A DNA stretch of 64,000 nt, from positions 1 to 64,000 of the forward strand of contig NZ_WFPS01000047.1 in assembly GCF_015487465.1 (NCBI RefSeq), given 5' to 3'. The notes beneath the pieces are model-generated. The model was not told where the DNA came from and searched no databases. It was given only the letters and a program-made list of their open reading frames with translations. Position numbers and translations under genes: made by a program. The stretch's first letter is position 1. Each line of letters starts with the position of its first letter. Below, piece after piece: positions 17,273 to 25,913 of the stretch. This DNA comes from Persephonella sp. Lineage in GTDB: Bacteria; Aquificota; Aquificia; Aquificales; Hydrogenothermaceae.

Positions 17273-18466
17273 ATGGCTCAAACAAAAGTAATAGCTTTAA
17301 CAGGTAATCAGGCTGCCGCAGAAGCTATGAGACAGATAAACTTTGATGTGGCAGCAGTTTATCCTATATCTCCACAGACAGAACTTATGGGCTTTTTTGC
17401 TGAATATGTCGCAAACGGTGAAGTTGATACAGAGATGATAGCTGTTGATGGTGAACACTCAGCGATGGCAACATGTATAGGAGCAGCTGCTGCAGGTGCA
17501 AGAACAATAACAGCTTCTGCAGGACCAGGAATTGCCTACATGGTTGAAAACCTTTATGTTGCATCTGGAATGAGAGTGCCCATGGTTCTGCTTGATGTTA
17601 ACAGGGCATTATCTGCACCCCTTTCTATTCACTGTGATCATGCAGATTCTATGCTTACAAGGGATACGAGCTGGATTTCTATATTTTCAGAAAATGCACA
17701 GGAAGCCTACCACAACATTATAATGTCAGTCAAAATATCTGAAAAAGCTATGTTCCCGATAATAGTTAATTATGACGGTTACATAGTATCACACTCAATT
17801 GAAGATGTTGAGATCCTTGACGATGAAACTGTAAGGGACTTTGTCGGACCATCAGATATACACAGAATTCCTTATCCTCTCCTTGATACAGACAAACCTG
17901 TTACCTACGGAGCTACAGCACAGCCTGATTACTACACAGAATGTAAGTATCAGCAGCATGTAGATTTTCTTAAAGTTTATGATGTGGTCAGGGAAGTATT
18001 TGATGAATTTGCTCAGATCACAGGAAAGAGGTATGACTTCATTGAAGAATACAAAACTGAAGATGCAGAATACATAGGAATATCAATGGGTTCATCTTTT
18101 GGAACACTGAAAGATGCTGTTGATAGACTGAGAGAACAGGGTAAAAAAGTGGGAGCAATTAAGATAAGGCTTTACAGACCGTTCCCTGTTAAAGAGATAG
18201 CTCAGGCTCTCTCAAAAGCAAAAGGCGTCGTAGTCCTTGACAGGGCAGACTCTTTTGATGGTATAGGTGGACCATTATTCAAAGATATAACAGCAGCTCT
18301 TCTTGCAACAGAAAACAATCCATTTGTTCATAACTTTATATACGGGCTCGGTGGAAGGGAAATACATGAAGAAGAATTTATGAGAGCTTTTGATAGACTT
18401 GAACGCCTTGAAAAAGGCATTGAGACAAGAGAAAACTTTGTTGAATACTTACAAGTGAGGGAGTAA
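17273..18466 (+). CDS. porA: Pyruvate:ferredoxin oxidoreductase, alpha subunit
   Basis: The 397-aa alpha subunit, containing the pyrimidine-binding half of the thiamine diphosphate site and the C-terminal transketolase-like domain. Recognisable stretches are VYPISPQTELMGFF, EHSAMATCIGAAAAGARTIT and LSAPLSIHCDHADSML; the region after NRALSAP differs between pyruvate and 2-oxoglutarate enzymes and looks like the pyruvate type. It sits 19 bases after porD with GGAGG upstream, and porB follows two bases after its stop, so the stoichiometric subunits are likely co-translated. Confidence 0.9.
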   Translation: MAQTKVIALTGNQAAAEAMRQINFDVAAVYPISPQTELMGFFAEYVANGEVDTEMIAVDGEHSAMATCIGAAAAGARTITASAGPGIAYMVENLYVASGMRVPMVLLDVNRALSAPLSIHCDHADSMLTRDTSWISIFSENAQEAYHNIIMSVKISEKAMFPIIVNYDGYIVSHSIEDVEILDDETVRDFVGPSDIHRIPYPLLDTDKPVTYGATAQPDYYTECKYQQHVDFLKVYDVVREVFDEFAQITGKRYDFIEEYKTEDAEYIGISMGSSFGTLKDAVDRLREQGKKVGAIKIRLYRPFPVKEIAQALSKAKGVVVLDRADSFDGIGGPLFKDITAALLATENNPFVHNFIYGLGGREIHEEEFMRAFDRLERLEKGIETRENFVEYLQVRE

Positions 18467-18468
18467 TC

Positions 18469-19491
18469 ATGGCGAAAAAAAGACCAATAGCACTTCTTTC
18501 AGAATTAGCTTCACATAAAGAAACCTTTGGTGGCGACATGCCCCTTGCTCCGGGACACAGAATGTGTATCGGTTGTGGTATCCCACCTATCGTTAATGAG
18601 ATAATACTTGCCATAAACGAACCTGTTATTGTTTCTAACGCAACAGGCTGTCTTGAAGTTACCACAGGTGTTTATCCTGTTACAGCATGGAATGTTCCTT
18701 GGATACATGTTAACTTCCAGTCTGCTGCAACAGTTATTGCAGGTGTTGAAACAGCTTACAAAGTTCTAAAGAAAAAAGGTGTTATTCCGGAAGATAAAAA
18801 GATACATTTCATTGCGTTTGGCGGTGACGGTGGGACATATGACATCGGTTTTCAGGCATTATCTGCAACAGCTGAAAGGGGACACAACGTTCTTTATGTG
18901 TGCTACAACAATGAAGGATACCAGAACACAGGATACCAAAAGTCATCAGCAACTCCTATAGGTGCATACACCAAAACAACCCCTGTAGGAAAAGCAAAGG
19001 TAGGAAAACAGGAGCCCAGAAAAGACCTTACAATGATTATGGCAGCACACGGCATACCGTATGTGGCTCAGGCATCACCGCATATATTCAGGGATCTAAC
19101 AAGGAAGACAAAAAAAGCTGTATCCATAGAAGGATTTAAGTTTATAAACGTCCTTGAACCGTGCACCCTTTCCTGGAGATTTTCCCCAGAAGATACAATG
19201 AGGCTCGCTAAACTTGCTGTTGAAACAAGATACTGGCCTGTATACGAGGTAATAGACGGCAAATACTGGAAGGTTAACATCAAACCTAAGAAACCTAAAC
19301 CAATAGAAGAATATATAGCAGCACAACCAAGATGGAAGCATGTTCTAAAATACCCTGAAGTATTAGAAAGAATACAGAAAGAAATAGACGAAAAATGGAA
19401 CCTTCTTCTCCATCTTGAGGAGATGTCTAAAAAATTAGCAGAAGAAGAAGGGGTAGATTACGAAGAACTTTTCAAAGTTCCTGAAGATTAA
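18469..19491 (+). CDS. porB: Pyruvate:ferredoxin oxidoreductase, beta subunit
   Basis: The 340-aa beta subunit that binds the diphosphate end of thiamine diphosphate and the proximal [4Fe-4S] cluster. CIGCGIPP gives the first two cluster cysteines, a further cysteine lies in NATGCLEVTTG, and FGGDGGTYDIG with NNEGYQNTG forms the Mg-ThDP motif. The long C-terminal extension is usual in the POR beta subunit. It ends the por operon, and a hairpin terminator follows within ten bases of the stop. Confidence 0.92.
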   Translation: MAKKRPIALLSELASHKETFGGDMPLAPGHRMCIGCGIPPIVNEIILAINEPVIVSNATGCLEVTTGVYPVTAWNVPWIHVNFQSAATVIAGVETAYKVLKKKGVIPEDKKIHFIAFGGDGGTYDIGFQALSATAERGHNVLYVCYNNEGYQNTGYQKSSATPIGAYTKTTPVGKAKVGKQEPRKDLTMIMAAHGIPYVAQASPHIFRDLTRKTKKAVSIEGFKFINVLEPCTLSWRFSPEDTMRLAKLAVETRYWPVYEVIDGKYWKVNIKPKKPKPIEEYIAAQPRWKHVLKYPEVLERIQKEIDEKWNLLLHLEEMSKKLAEEEGVDYEELFKVPED

Positions 19492-19499
19492 TAAATAAA

Positions 19500-19519
19500 A
19501 AGGGGCTTTTTTGCCCCTT
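19500..19519. terminator. Bidirectional terminator between porB and the DUF302 gene
   Basis: AAGGGGC and GCCCCTT form a 7-base-pair stem around a six-T loop, with A-rich DNA on the left and the complementary stem on the right. It lies between two convergent genes, eight bases after the porB stop, and the last base pairs overlap the stop codon of the minus-strand DUF302 gene. It can serve both strands, although the U-tract is better placed in the loop than after the stem. Confidence 0.6.
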
Positions 19520-20006
19520 ACTCATAAGGTGTGTATCTGCTTTTCATAAACCTTCCGGCTGTTCTGTTGAGTATGCCTATCAGCTCATCTCTTACCTTTA
19601 ACATAAACTTTTTAAACTCCTGATCTTCCGGAGCATATATATCAGCATATTCAGACACATCTTCAACCATTATTTTGATCTTGTTTCCTTCTACAAAAAT
19701 AGCCATTTTACACGGAATAATCACACCTATAGGACGGAACTTTTTTACACCTTCTTTAAGATATTTAGCTTTACACAACAGGTGTGTTTTGTAAGGGGAT
19801 TTCATTTTTGTAGTTTTATCAACATTTATCGTATGTATAACATCCCAGCCCTGTATTCTGATTTCTTCCAAAAGTTTAGAGTTTACATTCTTGAAAGATC
19901 CTTTTGTTATAACTACATAGTAGTAGCCTTTTTCATACTGAACGAAGTCCTCATAGCCATAAGAAAGGCTAAATATGAAAAATAAAACAGGTAAAAAGAA
20001 CCTCAT
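19518..20006 (-). CDS. Exported DUF302 family protein
   Basis: A 162-aa protein with a Sec signal peptide (LPVLFFIFSLSYGYE) and a domain matching DUF302, a family of small periplasmic or cytoplasmic proteins of unknown function often found in sulfur- and hydrogen-oxidising bacteria. Typical elements are the GWDVIHTINV strand and the GVIIPCKMAIF stretch. AGGAGGTGAT precedes the ATG. It is monocistronic, facing the por terminator on one side and a divergent TPR gene on the other. Confidence 0.7.
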   Translation of the reverse strand: MRFFLPVLFFIFSLSYGYEDFVQYEKGYYYVVITKGSFKNVNSKLLEEIRIQGWDVIHTINVDKTTKMKSPYKTHLLCKAKYLKEGVKKFRPIGVIIPCKMAIFVEGNKIKIMVEDVSEYADIYAPEDQEFKKFMLKVRDELIGILNRTAGRFMKSRYTPYE

Positions 20007-20114
20007 AGTATCACCTCCTTATATTTTGTATAACTAAATATAAAATCATTATATAAACTGTCTATACCATAATTTTGGTAATGGCATATAATAATTAGAC
20101 CAACGGAGAAGAAG

Positions 20115-20435
20115 ATGAATGATAGAATATCAGCATTAAAGAAGGCTTTAGAAAAAGATCCTGATAATCCTTTAGGTCTTTACGGGCTTGCAGTTGAGCT
20201 ATTTAAAGAAAAAAGGTATGACGAAGCTATACTTTATCTGCTGAAATACATAGATATCCACGAAGATGAAGGGGCTGCATATAGACTTCTTGCCCAGTCT
20301 TTCTTAAATATCGGAGATGTTGAGAAGGCTGTTGAGTATTACCAGAAAGGTATAGAAAAGGCGAAAAAGTTTAACCACCAGTCAATGGTTGAGGAGTTCC
20401 AGAAGGAGATACAAAACCTGAAAGGTCTGCTGTAG
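20115..20435 (+). CDS. Small tetratricopeptide-repeat protein
   Basis: A 106-aa soluble protein built from about three TPR units; the repeats show the usual pattern, for example NPLGLYGLAVELFKEKRYDEA and AYRLLAQSFLNIGDVEKAVEY. Such proteins act as adaptors; no partner can be named. CGGAGAAGAAG precedes the ATG at 20115. It begins a co-directional run of six genes with gaps of 26 bases or less, so it may be the first gene of an operon. Confidence 0.8.
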   Translation: MNDRISALKKALEKDPDNPLGLYGLAVELFKEKRYDEAILYLLKYIDIHEDEGAAYRLLAQSFLNIGDVEKAVEYYQKGIEKAKKFNHQSMVEEFQKEIQNLKGLL

Positions 20436-20445
20436 AGGAGAAAGA

Positions 20446-21423
20446 TTGAAAATACTGGTGATCAGATTTTCCTCTCTTGGAGATGTTCTACTGGCAACAT
20501 CTGTTATAAAACCCCTCCACGAAAACGGCATAACCATTGATTTTCTTACATTCACACCTTTTGATCAGCTGTTTGAAAAGGACAGCAGGGTCAAAAATGT
20601 AATAAAGATCAACAAAAAAGATCTTAAAAACATCTCAGCAATTAGAGAATTTTCAAAATCCCTGAAAGGTTATGATCTTATACTGGATTTACACTCTAAT
20701 CTCAGATCACTGCTTATAGGATACTTTTCAGGAATTACTGTTGTAAGATATAAAAAAAACAGCATAAAAAGAAGGCTTTATACAAAACCTTTTCTTAGGA
20801 GATTTATAAAAGACAGATTTAATGTGGTTGATGCATATTCGGAGACTTTAAGTAAAATCGGTATAAAGTCAAAAAAGATAAGACCTGAAGTTGTTCTGGA
20901 AAAGGAAGAGATTGAAAGCATGAGGAGATATCTACCTGATAATTTTGTTGTTATAGGTGCAGGGGCAAGATACAAAAATAAAAGCTACCCATATTTTCAG
21001 GAGGTATCCAGTCTTTTTTTAAAAAAGGGCATAAATGTTGTTCTTATTGGAAGTGATTCAGACAAAAAATTTGATACGAAACCATTTCCAGAAGGTGTGA
21101 TAGACCTTAGAGGAAAGCTCTCTTTAAGGGAAAGTCTTTCGGTTATTTCCGTTGCAAAAGTAACCGTCAGCAATGATTCTGCTGTTGCCCACATGGCAAG
21201 GGCTGTAAAAACTCCCCTGTTGATGATCTACGGTGCAACACACCCTTATTTTGGGTTTTACCCATTTGAAGATGAAGGAGATTACATACTGAAAGGTCTT
21301 CCATGTCAACCGTGTGATCTGCACGGTAAAAAAGAGTGCAGGTTCAAAAATGCTGAATGCCTCAACATTGATCCAGAAGTGGTCTATTTAAAGGCTCTAA
21401 ATATAATGAAAAACAGTTTATAA
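20446..21423 (+). CDS. Glycosyltransferase family 9 (heptosyltransferase-like)
   Basis: A 325-aa GT-B transferase of family 9, which builds the inner core of lipopolysaccharide by adding heptose. The start MKILVIRFSSLGDVLLATSVI and the C-terminal TVSNDSAVAHMARAVKTPLLMIYGAT are diagnostic. Two Cys pairs near the end (CQPCDLHGKKECRF) resemble WaaF-type proteins. Translation probably starts at TTG 20446, with GAGGAG upstream. The exact sugar is uncertain because the family includes heptosyltransferases I, II and others. Confidence 0.85.
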   Translation: MKILVIRFSSLGDVLLATSVIKPLHENGITIDFLTFTPFDQLFEKDSRVKNVIKINKKDLKNISAIREFSKSLKGYDLILDLHSNLRSLLIGYFSGITVVRYKKNSIKRRLYTKPFLRRFIKDRFNVVDAYSETLSKIGIKSKKIRPEVVLEKEEIESMRRYLPDNFVVIGAGARYKNKSYPYFQEVSSLFLKKGINVVLIGSDSDKKFDTKPFPEGVIDLRGKLSLRESLSVISVAKVTVSNDSAVAHMARAVKTPLLMIYGATHPYFGFYPFEDEGDYILKGLPCQPCDLHGKKECRFKNAECLNIDPEVVYLKALNIMKNSL

Positions 21424-21449
21424 TTTTATAAAAAAAATCAGGAGAGGAC

Positions 21450-22085
21450 ATGGAAAAGAAAAAAGTTCCCATAGAAAAAGATGTTGATGTTGAGTTTGAG
21501 TACAAAGTTTATATGATATATGACTTTTTGAAAAAGAATAAAGGTTTTGTGATAACAGGTGTTGTTTTGGTTTTTCTCCTTTTAGGTTCTTTCTTTTTCT
21601 ATAAACACCACAAAGAAACAGTTCTTAACGAATCTTCAGTTCTTGTTTACCAGATACAAAAAGCATACGATCAAAAACAGTTAGAAAAGGCAGAAAATCT
21701 GATAAAAAAGATCAAAGAAAAATATCCAGACTCACCATTTGTAAAAGTAGCCTTAGCATACAGCCTTCTAATCAAAAAAGAAAAAGGAAGTATAACACCC
21801 TCCGATCTTAACCTTCTTCAGGTGAGGATAAACTCAGATCAGATAAACTCAGGTCTAACAGAGTTTAGAGGCTATCTGTATTACAAAAACAAAGAGTACG
21901 GAAAAACGCTGACAGTCTTAAGACCTATAGATCAAAGGTTCTACAACTACGTTTCAGCCCTTACCCTCAAAGGATTTACACTGAGAAAAATGGGGGAAAA
22001 TGAAAAATCTGCAAATGTTTTTAATCAGGTTCTTCAACTGTCAAAATATGATTACTTTAAGCTTTTAGCAAAAGAAAATCTGTAG
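21450..22085 (+). CDS. Membrane-anchored TPR protein (YfgM-like)
   Basis: A 211-aa protein with a short cytoplasmic N-terminus, one membrane span (GFVITGVVLVFLLLGSFFFY, residues about 31-50) and a periplasmic helical repeat region. This is the layout of YfgM, which associates with the Sec translocon and periplasmic chaperones. Sequence similarity beyond topology is modest, so it could be another TPR scaffold. It lies between the GT9 and purC genes in the same run, with AGGAGAGG before the ATG. Confidence 0.65.
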   Translation: MEKKKVPIEKDVDVEFEYKVYMIYDFLKKNKGFVITGVVLVFLLLGSFFFYKHHKETVLNESSVLVYQIQKAYDQKQLEKAENLIKKIKEKYPDSPFVKVALAYSLLIKKEKGSITPSDLNLLQVRINSDQINSGLTEFRGYLYYKNKEYGKTLTVLRPIDQRFYNYVSALTLKGFTLRKMGENEKSANVFNQVLQLSKYDYFKLLAKENL

Positions 22086-22094
22086 GAGGATTAG

Positions 22095-22808
22095 ATGGAA
22101 AAAAAAGAAAAGCTTTATGAAGGAAAGGCGAAAATAATCTATGCAACAGATCAACCGGATAGGGTAATAGCTTACTTTAAAGATTCTGCAACAGCTTTTG
22201 ATGCTGTAAAAAAGGCAACCATAAAAGGAAAAGGGGTTTTGAATAACACAATATCATCATTTTTCTTTCAGCTTCTTGGGGAAAAAGGAATTCCAACACA
22301 TTTTATAAAGAAGCTTTCTGACAGAGAGATGCTTGTTTATAAAGTTGAGATCATACCTGTGGAGGTTGTTGTCAGAAATCTTGCTGCTGGAAGTATCGTC
22401 AGAAGGCTTGGTATACCTGAAAAGACAAAATTTGAGCCTCCTTTAATTGAGTTTTATCTAAAAAATGATGAACTTCACGACCCTATAATATGCGAACAGC
22501 ACATATATGCTATGGATCTGGCAAAACCTGAGGAAGTTCAAAAGATGAAAGAAATAGCCCTCAAAGTTAATGAGATAATAAAAGAATTTATGGAAAAACA
22601 GGGTGTAATCCTTGTTGATTTTAAGCTTGAGTTCGGCAGAAAAGACGGACAAATAGTTCTCGCCGACGAGATATCCCCCGACACATGCAGGTTCTGGGAC
22701 GCAAAAACAGGTGAAAGTCTTGATAAAGACAGATTCAGATTTGATCTTGGTGATCTTATTGAAGGATACAAAAAGATACTTGAAAAGATAGAAAAGAAGG
22801 GGGAATAG
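22095..22808 (+). CDS. purC: SAICAR synthetase
   Basis: Phosphoribosylaminoimidazole-succinocarboxamide synthase, 237 aa, joins aspartate to CAIR using ATP in purine synthesis. Motifs are LYEGKAKIIYAT at the N-terminus (ATP binding), EVVVRNLAAGS, and VDFKLEFGRKDG with LADEISPDTCRFWD. The length fits the compact bacterial form. No other pur genes are adjacent. The ATG follows GGAGG nine bases after the preceding stop, and galU begins one base after its stop. Confidence 0.96.
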   Translation: MEKKEKLYEGKAKIIYATDQPDRVIAYFKDSATAFDAVKKATIKGKGVLNNTISSFFFQLLGEKGIPTHFIKKLSDREMLVYKVEIIPVEVVVRNLAAGSIVRRLGIPEKTKFEPPLIEFYLKNDELHDPIICEQHIYAMDLAKPEEVQKMKEIALKVNEIIKEFMEKQGVILVDFKLEFGRKDGQIVLADEISPDTCRFWDAKTGESLDKDRFRFDLGDLIEGYKKILEKIEKKGE

Positions 22809-22809
22809 T

Positions 22810-23691
22810 ATGTACAAAATAAGAAAGGCTGTTATTCCTGTTGCTGGTTTTGGGACAAGGTTTTTGCCTGCAACAAAAGCCACACCAAAAGAGATGATGC
22901 CGATAGTTGATAAGCCTATTATCCAGTATATAGTAGAGGAAGCTGTTGCTTCTGGAATAGATACGATAATATTCGTAACAGGAAGGCACAAAAGGGCTAT
23001 AGAAGATCATTTTGATTATGCACCTGATCTTGAGGAAGCCCTTGAAAGGGCAGGAAAAGATGAGCTTGTAAATCTGGTCAGAGAAGTTTCAAATCTTGCA
23101 AACTTTATCTACATAAGACAGAAAGAACAGCTTGGTCTTGGGCATGCCATACTGACAGCAGAGCCTGCCATAGGAAATGAACCTTTTGCTGTGCTGCTTG
23201 GTGATGAGCTGATCATAAATAACGAATACCCTGGACTAAGACAGCTGATAGATGTTTATAAAAAGTTCGGAAAATCTGTTATAGGAACAACAGAGGTTCC
23301 AAAGGAAGAAACCTACAAATACGGGATAGTTGAGGGGACTTTTATAGAGGACAACATAAGACTTGTTAACTACCTTGTTGAAAAGCCAGAGCCTGAAGAG
23401 GCACCTTCAACGTCGGCTATAATAGGAAGATACGTCCTGACACCAAATATATTTGGTGCATTAAGAAGAACACCTTTTGGAAAAGGAGGGGAACTCCAGC
23501 TTACAGATGCTTTGATGACACTGAGAAAGGAAGAGGTTATATACTCAAAAGATATTGAAGGGTTGAGACATGATACAGGAAACAAAATGGGATATATAAA
23601 AGCGATAATAGACTTTGCCCTTGAAAGAGAAGACACAAAAGATTTTGTAAAAAAGCTGATATTCCAGAAGGCTAAAGAGCTTGAAGGATAA
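22810..23691 (+). CDS. galU: UTP-glucose-1-phosphate uridylyltransferase
   Basis: Makes UDP-glucose from UTP and glucose 1-phosphate, supplying sugar nucleotides for envelope glycans and solutes such as those made by the GT20 enzyme at 11 kb. The 293-aa sequence has the nucleotidyltransferase signature PVAGFGTRFLPATKATPKEMMP split at the N-terminus, QLGLGHAIL, and LVEKPEPEEAPS, all typical of GalU. Its last codons overlap the TTG start of rsmA by 11 bases. Confidence 0.94.
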   Translation: MYKIRKAVIPVAGFGTRFLPATKATPKEMMPIVDKPIIQYIVEEAVASGIDTIIFVTGRHKRAIEDHFDYAPDLEEALERAGKDELVNLVREVSNLANFIYIRQKEQLGLGHAILTAEPAIGNEPFAVLLGDELIINNEYPGLRQLIDVYKKFGKSVIGTTEVPKEETYKYGIVEGTFIEDNIRLVNYLVEKPEPEEAPSTSAIIGRYVLTPNIFGALRRTPFGKGGELQLTDALMTLRKEEVIYSKDIEGLRHDTGNKMGYIKAIIDFALEREDTKDFVKKLIFQKAKELEG

Positions 23692-24478
23692 ACCTTTCAG
23701 AACAAAGAAAAAGTTTGGACAGCATCTTTTAACTGCACCGGGAGTGATCCAGAAAATAGTAGATCAGTTAGATATAAAACCTGAAGACATAGTCGTTGAG
23801 ATAGGTGTAGGAACCGGTCAGCTGACAGAAGAGATACTGGGAAGAAAACCAAAAAAACTATACGGTATAGAGATAGATCCTGAAGCTTATCCTGTGATTG
23901 AAAAAAGATTTTCTGAACACAAAAATTTTCAGCTTATAAAAAAGGATTTTTTTGATGTAAATCTTTTTGATCTATCAGAGGGAAGAAAGATAAAAATTGC
24001 AGGCAATCTTCCGTATAATGTAGCCTCCCTGATACTTGTGAATATGCCTTTTTATCTGGAGATTATTAATCTGTGCGTATTTATGGTTCAAAAAGAAGTT
24101 GCCCTCAAGCTGATCGCCAGACCGAAAACAAAACAGTACACATTCTTGACTGTGTTTTTGAGAACATATTTTGATATTGAGTATGTGATGAGCGTTCCTG
24201 CAAGATTTTTCAAACCTCCCCCAAAGGTGACATCTGCAGTTGTGAAGATGTTTCCCAAAAAAAATGTTCCTGATTTTGACAAAAGAGGGTATAAAAATTT
24301 TGTATCCTCCCTTTTCAGCTCCCGTAGAAAAATGCTCAGAAGCAAAATCGATCCGGAGATACTGAAAAAAGCAAATATCCCTCCTGAAAAACGGGCAGAA
24401 GAACTTGATATTCTGGAGTTTATAAATCTATACCAGCACCTTCTTAGCGAAAAGAATGGCAAAAACCAGAACAGCTGA
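23681..24478 (+). CDS. rsmA: 16S rRNA dimethyladenosine transferase RsmA
   Basis: A 265-aa methyltransferase that dimethylates two adjacent adenosines near the 3' end of 16S rRNA during 30S maturation. Visible motifs are KKFGQHLL at the start, the SAM-binding VVEIGVGTGQLTEEI, the catalytic NLPYNVAS and the C-terminal RRKML. Translation starts at TTG 23681 inside the end of galU. The last 51 bases overlap the tauE-like gene on the other strand, an unusually long tail-to-tail overlap for this window. Confidence 0.95.
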   Translation: MKDKPFRTKKKFGQHLLTAPGVIQKIVDQLDIKPEDIVVEIGVGTGQLTEEILGRKPKKLYGIEIDPEAYPVIEKRFSEHKNFQLIKKDFFDVNLFDLSEGRKIKIAGNLPYNVASLILVNMPFYLEIINLCVFMVQKEVALKLIARPKTKQYTFLTVFLRTYFDIEYVMSVPARFFKPPPKVTSAVVKMFPKKNVPDFDKRGYKNFVSSLFSSRRKMLRSKIDPEILKKANIPPEKRAEELDILEFINLYQHLLSEKNGKNQNS

Positions 24479-25195
24479 GTTTAACGCAAACCTGAAAGGT
24501 TTTTGCGGAAGGTAAGGTGATATTAAAGCCCCCAGAATTACCCCTATTATTCCCCCCTGTAGAAGATAAAAAAGTATTCCTGTATCAACTCCCCCAAGTG
24601 AATAATGAATACCACCTGCAAAGATGCTAAGGATAAAGCCATGAACAATATCTGTTCCTACAATTTTTGAAGGGTTCATAGGGCACAAGGCTAAAAGAAT
24701 TGAGGCAACAATAATACCTGCACCGATTGATGTAAAACCTATATCAAACCCAACAACAAAGCCTATGACAGGTATAACAAAAGGTTTTGTTCTTATATCA
24801 AAATTTATTATCTTTTCATTTTTTGTAAACATTCTGTAGTAAGAAAAACAGCAGGAAGCAACAATCATAAATAGTATAAACGATGGGACCACCTTAGACG
24901 CTAAAGAAGGATTGATATCAAAAAGATAATGAAATGAATAGCTTCCAAGAAAAGCCCCCGGAATGCTTCCTGCTGCAAGTAAGGTGGCAAGTCTTATACA
25001 GACAAGTCCTCTTTTAAGATAAACAACTGAAGCAAAAATTTTTGTAATTGCTGAAAAAAGGAGGCTGGTTCCCACCGCAGTTGCGATAGGAACCCCCACG
25101 AGCAGAGTAAGGGCAGGTGTCGTTAACATTCCTCCTCCCACTCCCGAGATACCTATAATTAAGCCTAATATTCCACCTAATATGGTAAGTTCCAT
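24428..25195 (-). CDS. TauE/SafE family membrane permease
   Basis: A 255-aa integral membrane protein with about seven or eight hydrophobic segments. The TauE/SafE repeat motif appears as ILGLIIGISGVGGGMLTTP and again as VGFDIGFTSIGAGIIVAS. Members move sulfur-containing anions such as sulfite, sulfoacetate or thiosulfate. The ATG lies directly after the cysH stop, with GAAGGA upstream, in a sulfate-assimilation unit. I infer transport of sulfite or another sulfur oxyanion, possibly to avoid sulfite build-up between APS reductase and sulfite reductase. Confidence 0.8.
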   Translation of the reverse strand: MELTILGGILGLIIGISGVGGGMLTTPALTLLVGVPIATAVGTSLLFSAITKIFASVVYLKRGLVCIRLATLLAAGSIPGAFLGSYSFHYLFDINPSLASKVVPSFILFMIVASCCFSYYRMFTKNEKIINFDIRTKPFVIPVIGFVVGFDIGFTSIGAGIIVASILLALCPMNPSKIVGTDIVHGFILSIFAGGIHYSLGGVDTGILFYLLQGGIIGVILGALISPYLPQKPFRFALNSAVLVFAILFAKKVLV

Positions 25196-25903
25196 TTATT
25201 CCTTCTCTGTGAATGTGTGTAATCCACACTCTAATTTTCCTTTTCCTGCCCACCTTCCGGCTCTTTCATCTTCCCCTTCCAGCACAGGTCTCGTACATGG
25301 GGCACAGCCGATACTCAGGTAGCTTTGATCATAAAGGGGGTTGTAAGGAAGATTATTTTTTTCAACATATCTCCACACATCTTTCCTTGTCCAATCTGCT
25401 ATAGGGTTAACTTTAAGTATCAGTTTTCCATCTGGAAGCTTGTGGGTCTCAACCTTGCCTATGTTCGCCCTTGTTGGAGATTGATCCCTTCTCATTCCTG
25501 TAATCCAGACATCAAGATCATTCAACACCCTTTTTAAAGGCTCTACCTTTCTTATCTCACAGCATTTATCTGGATCTTTTTCGTATAACTTTTCCCCGTA
25601 TAATCTGTTTTGTTCTTCAACAGATATGAGAGGTTTTATAACCTTCAGGTTTAGATCCCACTCTTTTTTCAGCTTCTCTACAAGCTGGTAAGTTTCCGGA
25701 AAATGGTAATCTGTATCAATAAAGATAATAAGGGCATCAGGTTTTATCTGTTTTATCATATGGATTATTGATACATCATCTGCACTGAATGATGATGTAA
25801 AGCCTACATTTTTAAAGTTTTTGTAAACCCATCTCAAAAGATCCTGTGCAGGTAGATTTTCAAAGTGGTCGCTTTTTTCTTTCACAAACTCATTTGTAAA
25901 CAT
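25196..25903 (-). CDS. cysH: Adenylylsulfate (APS) reductase, CysH family
   Basis: Reduces APS to sulfite in assimilation. The 235-aa protein has the P-loop-like SSFSADDVS, the KCCEIRKVEPL pair (Cys114, Cys115) and the SIGCAPCTRP pair (Cys200, Cys203) that ligate a [4Fe-4S] cluster, and a catalytic cysteine in KLECGLH (Cys226). The cluster cysteines mark the plant/bacterial APS-type enzyme rather than the PAPS-type without cluster. This fits the absence of an APS kinase nearby. AAGGAGG precedes the ATG. It is the second gene of the minus-strand unit starting at the sigma-54-like promoter 26966-26980. Confidence 0.93.
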   Translation of the reverse strand: MFTNEFVKEKSDHFENLPAQDLLRWVYKNFKNVGFTSSFSADDVSIIHMIKQIKPDALIIFIDTDYHFPETYQLVEKLKKEWDLNLKVIKPLISVEEQNRLYGEKLYEKDPDKCCEIRKVEPLKRVLNDLDVWITGMRRDQSPTRANIGKVETHKLPDGKLILKVNPIADWTRKDVWRYVEKNNLPYNPLYDQSYLSIGCAPCTRPVLEGEDERAGRWAGKGKLECGLHTFTEKE

Positions 25904-25913
25904 CTTCTCCTCC

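Noticed and set aside
20082-20098. TGGCAT before the TPR gene as a further sigma-54 -24 element
   Set aside because: No GC dinucleotide or TTGC-like -12 box occurs 12 bases downstream; a TATAAT overlaps instead.
22458-22991. A 177-codon minus-strand frame
   Set aside because: Shadow of purC and galU, both of which have complete family signatures.
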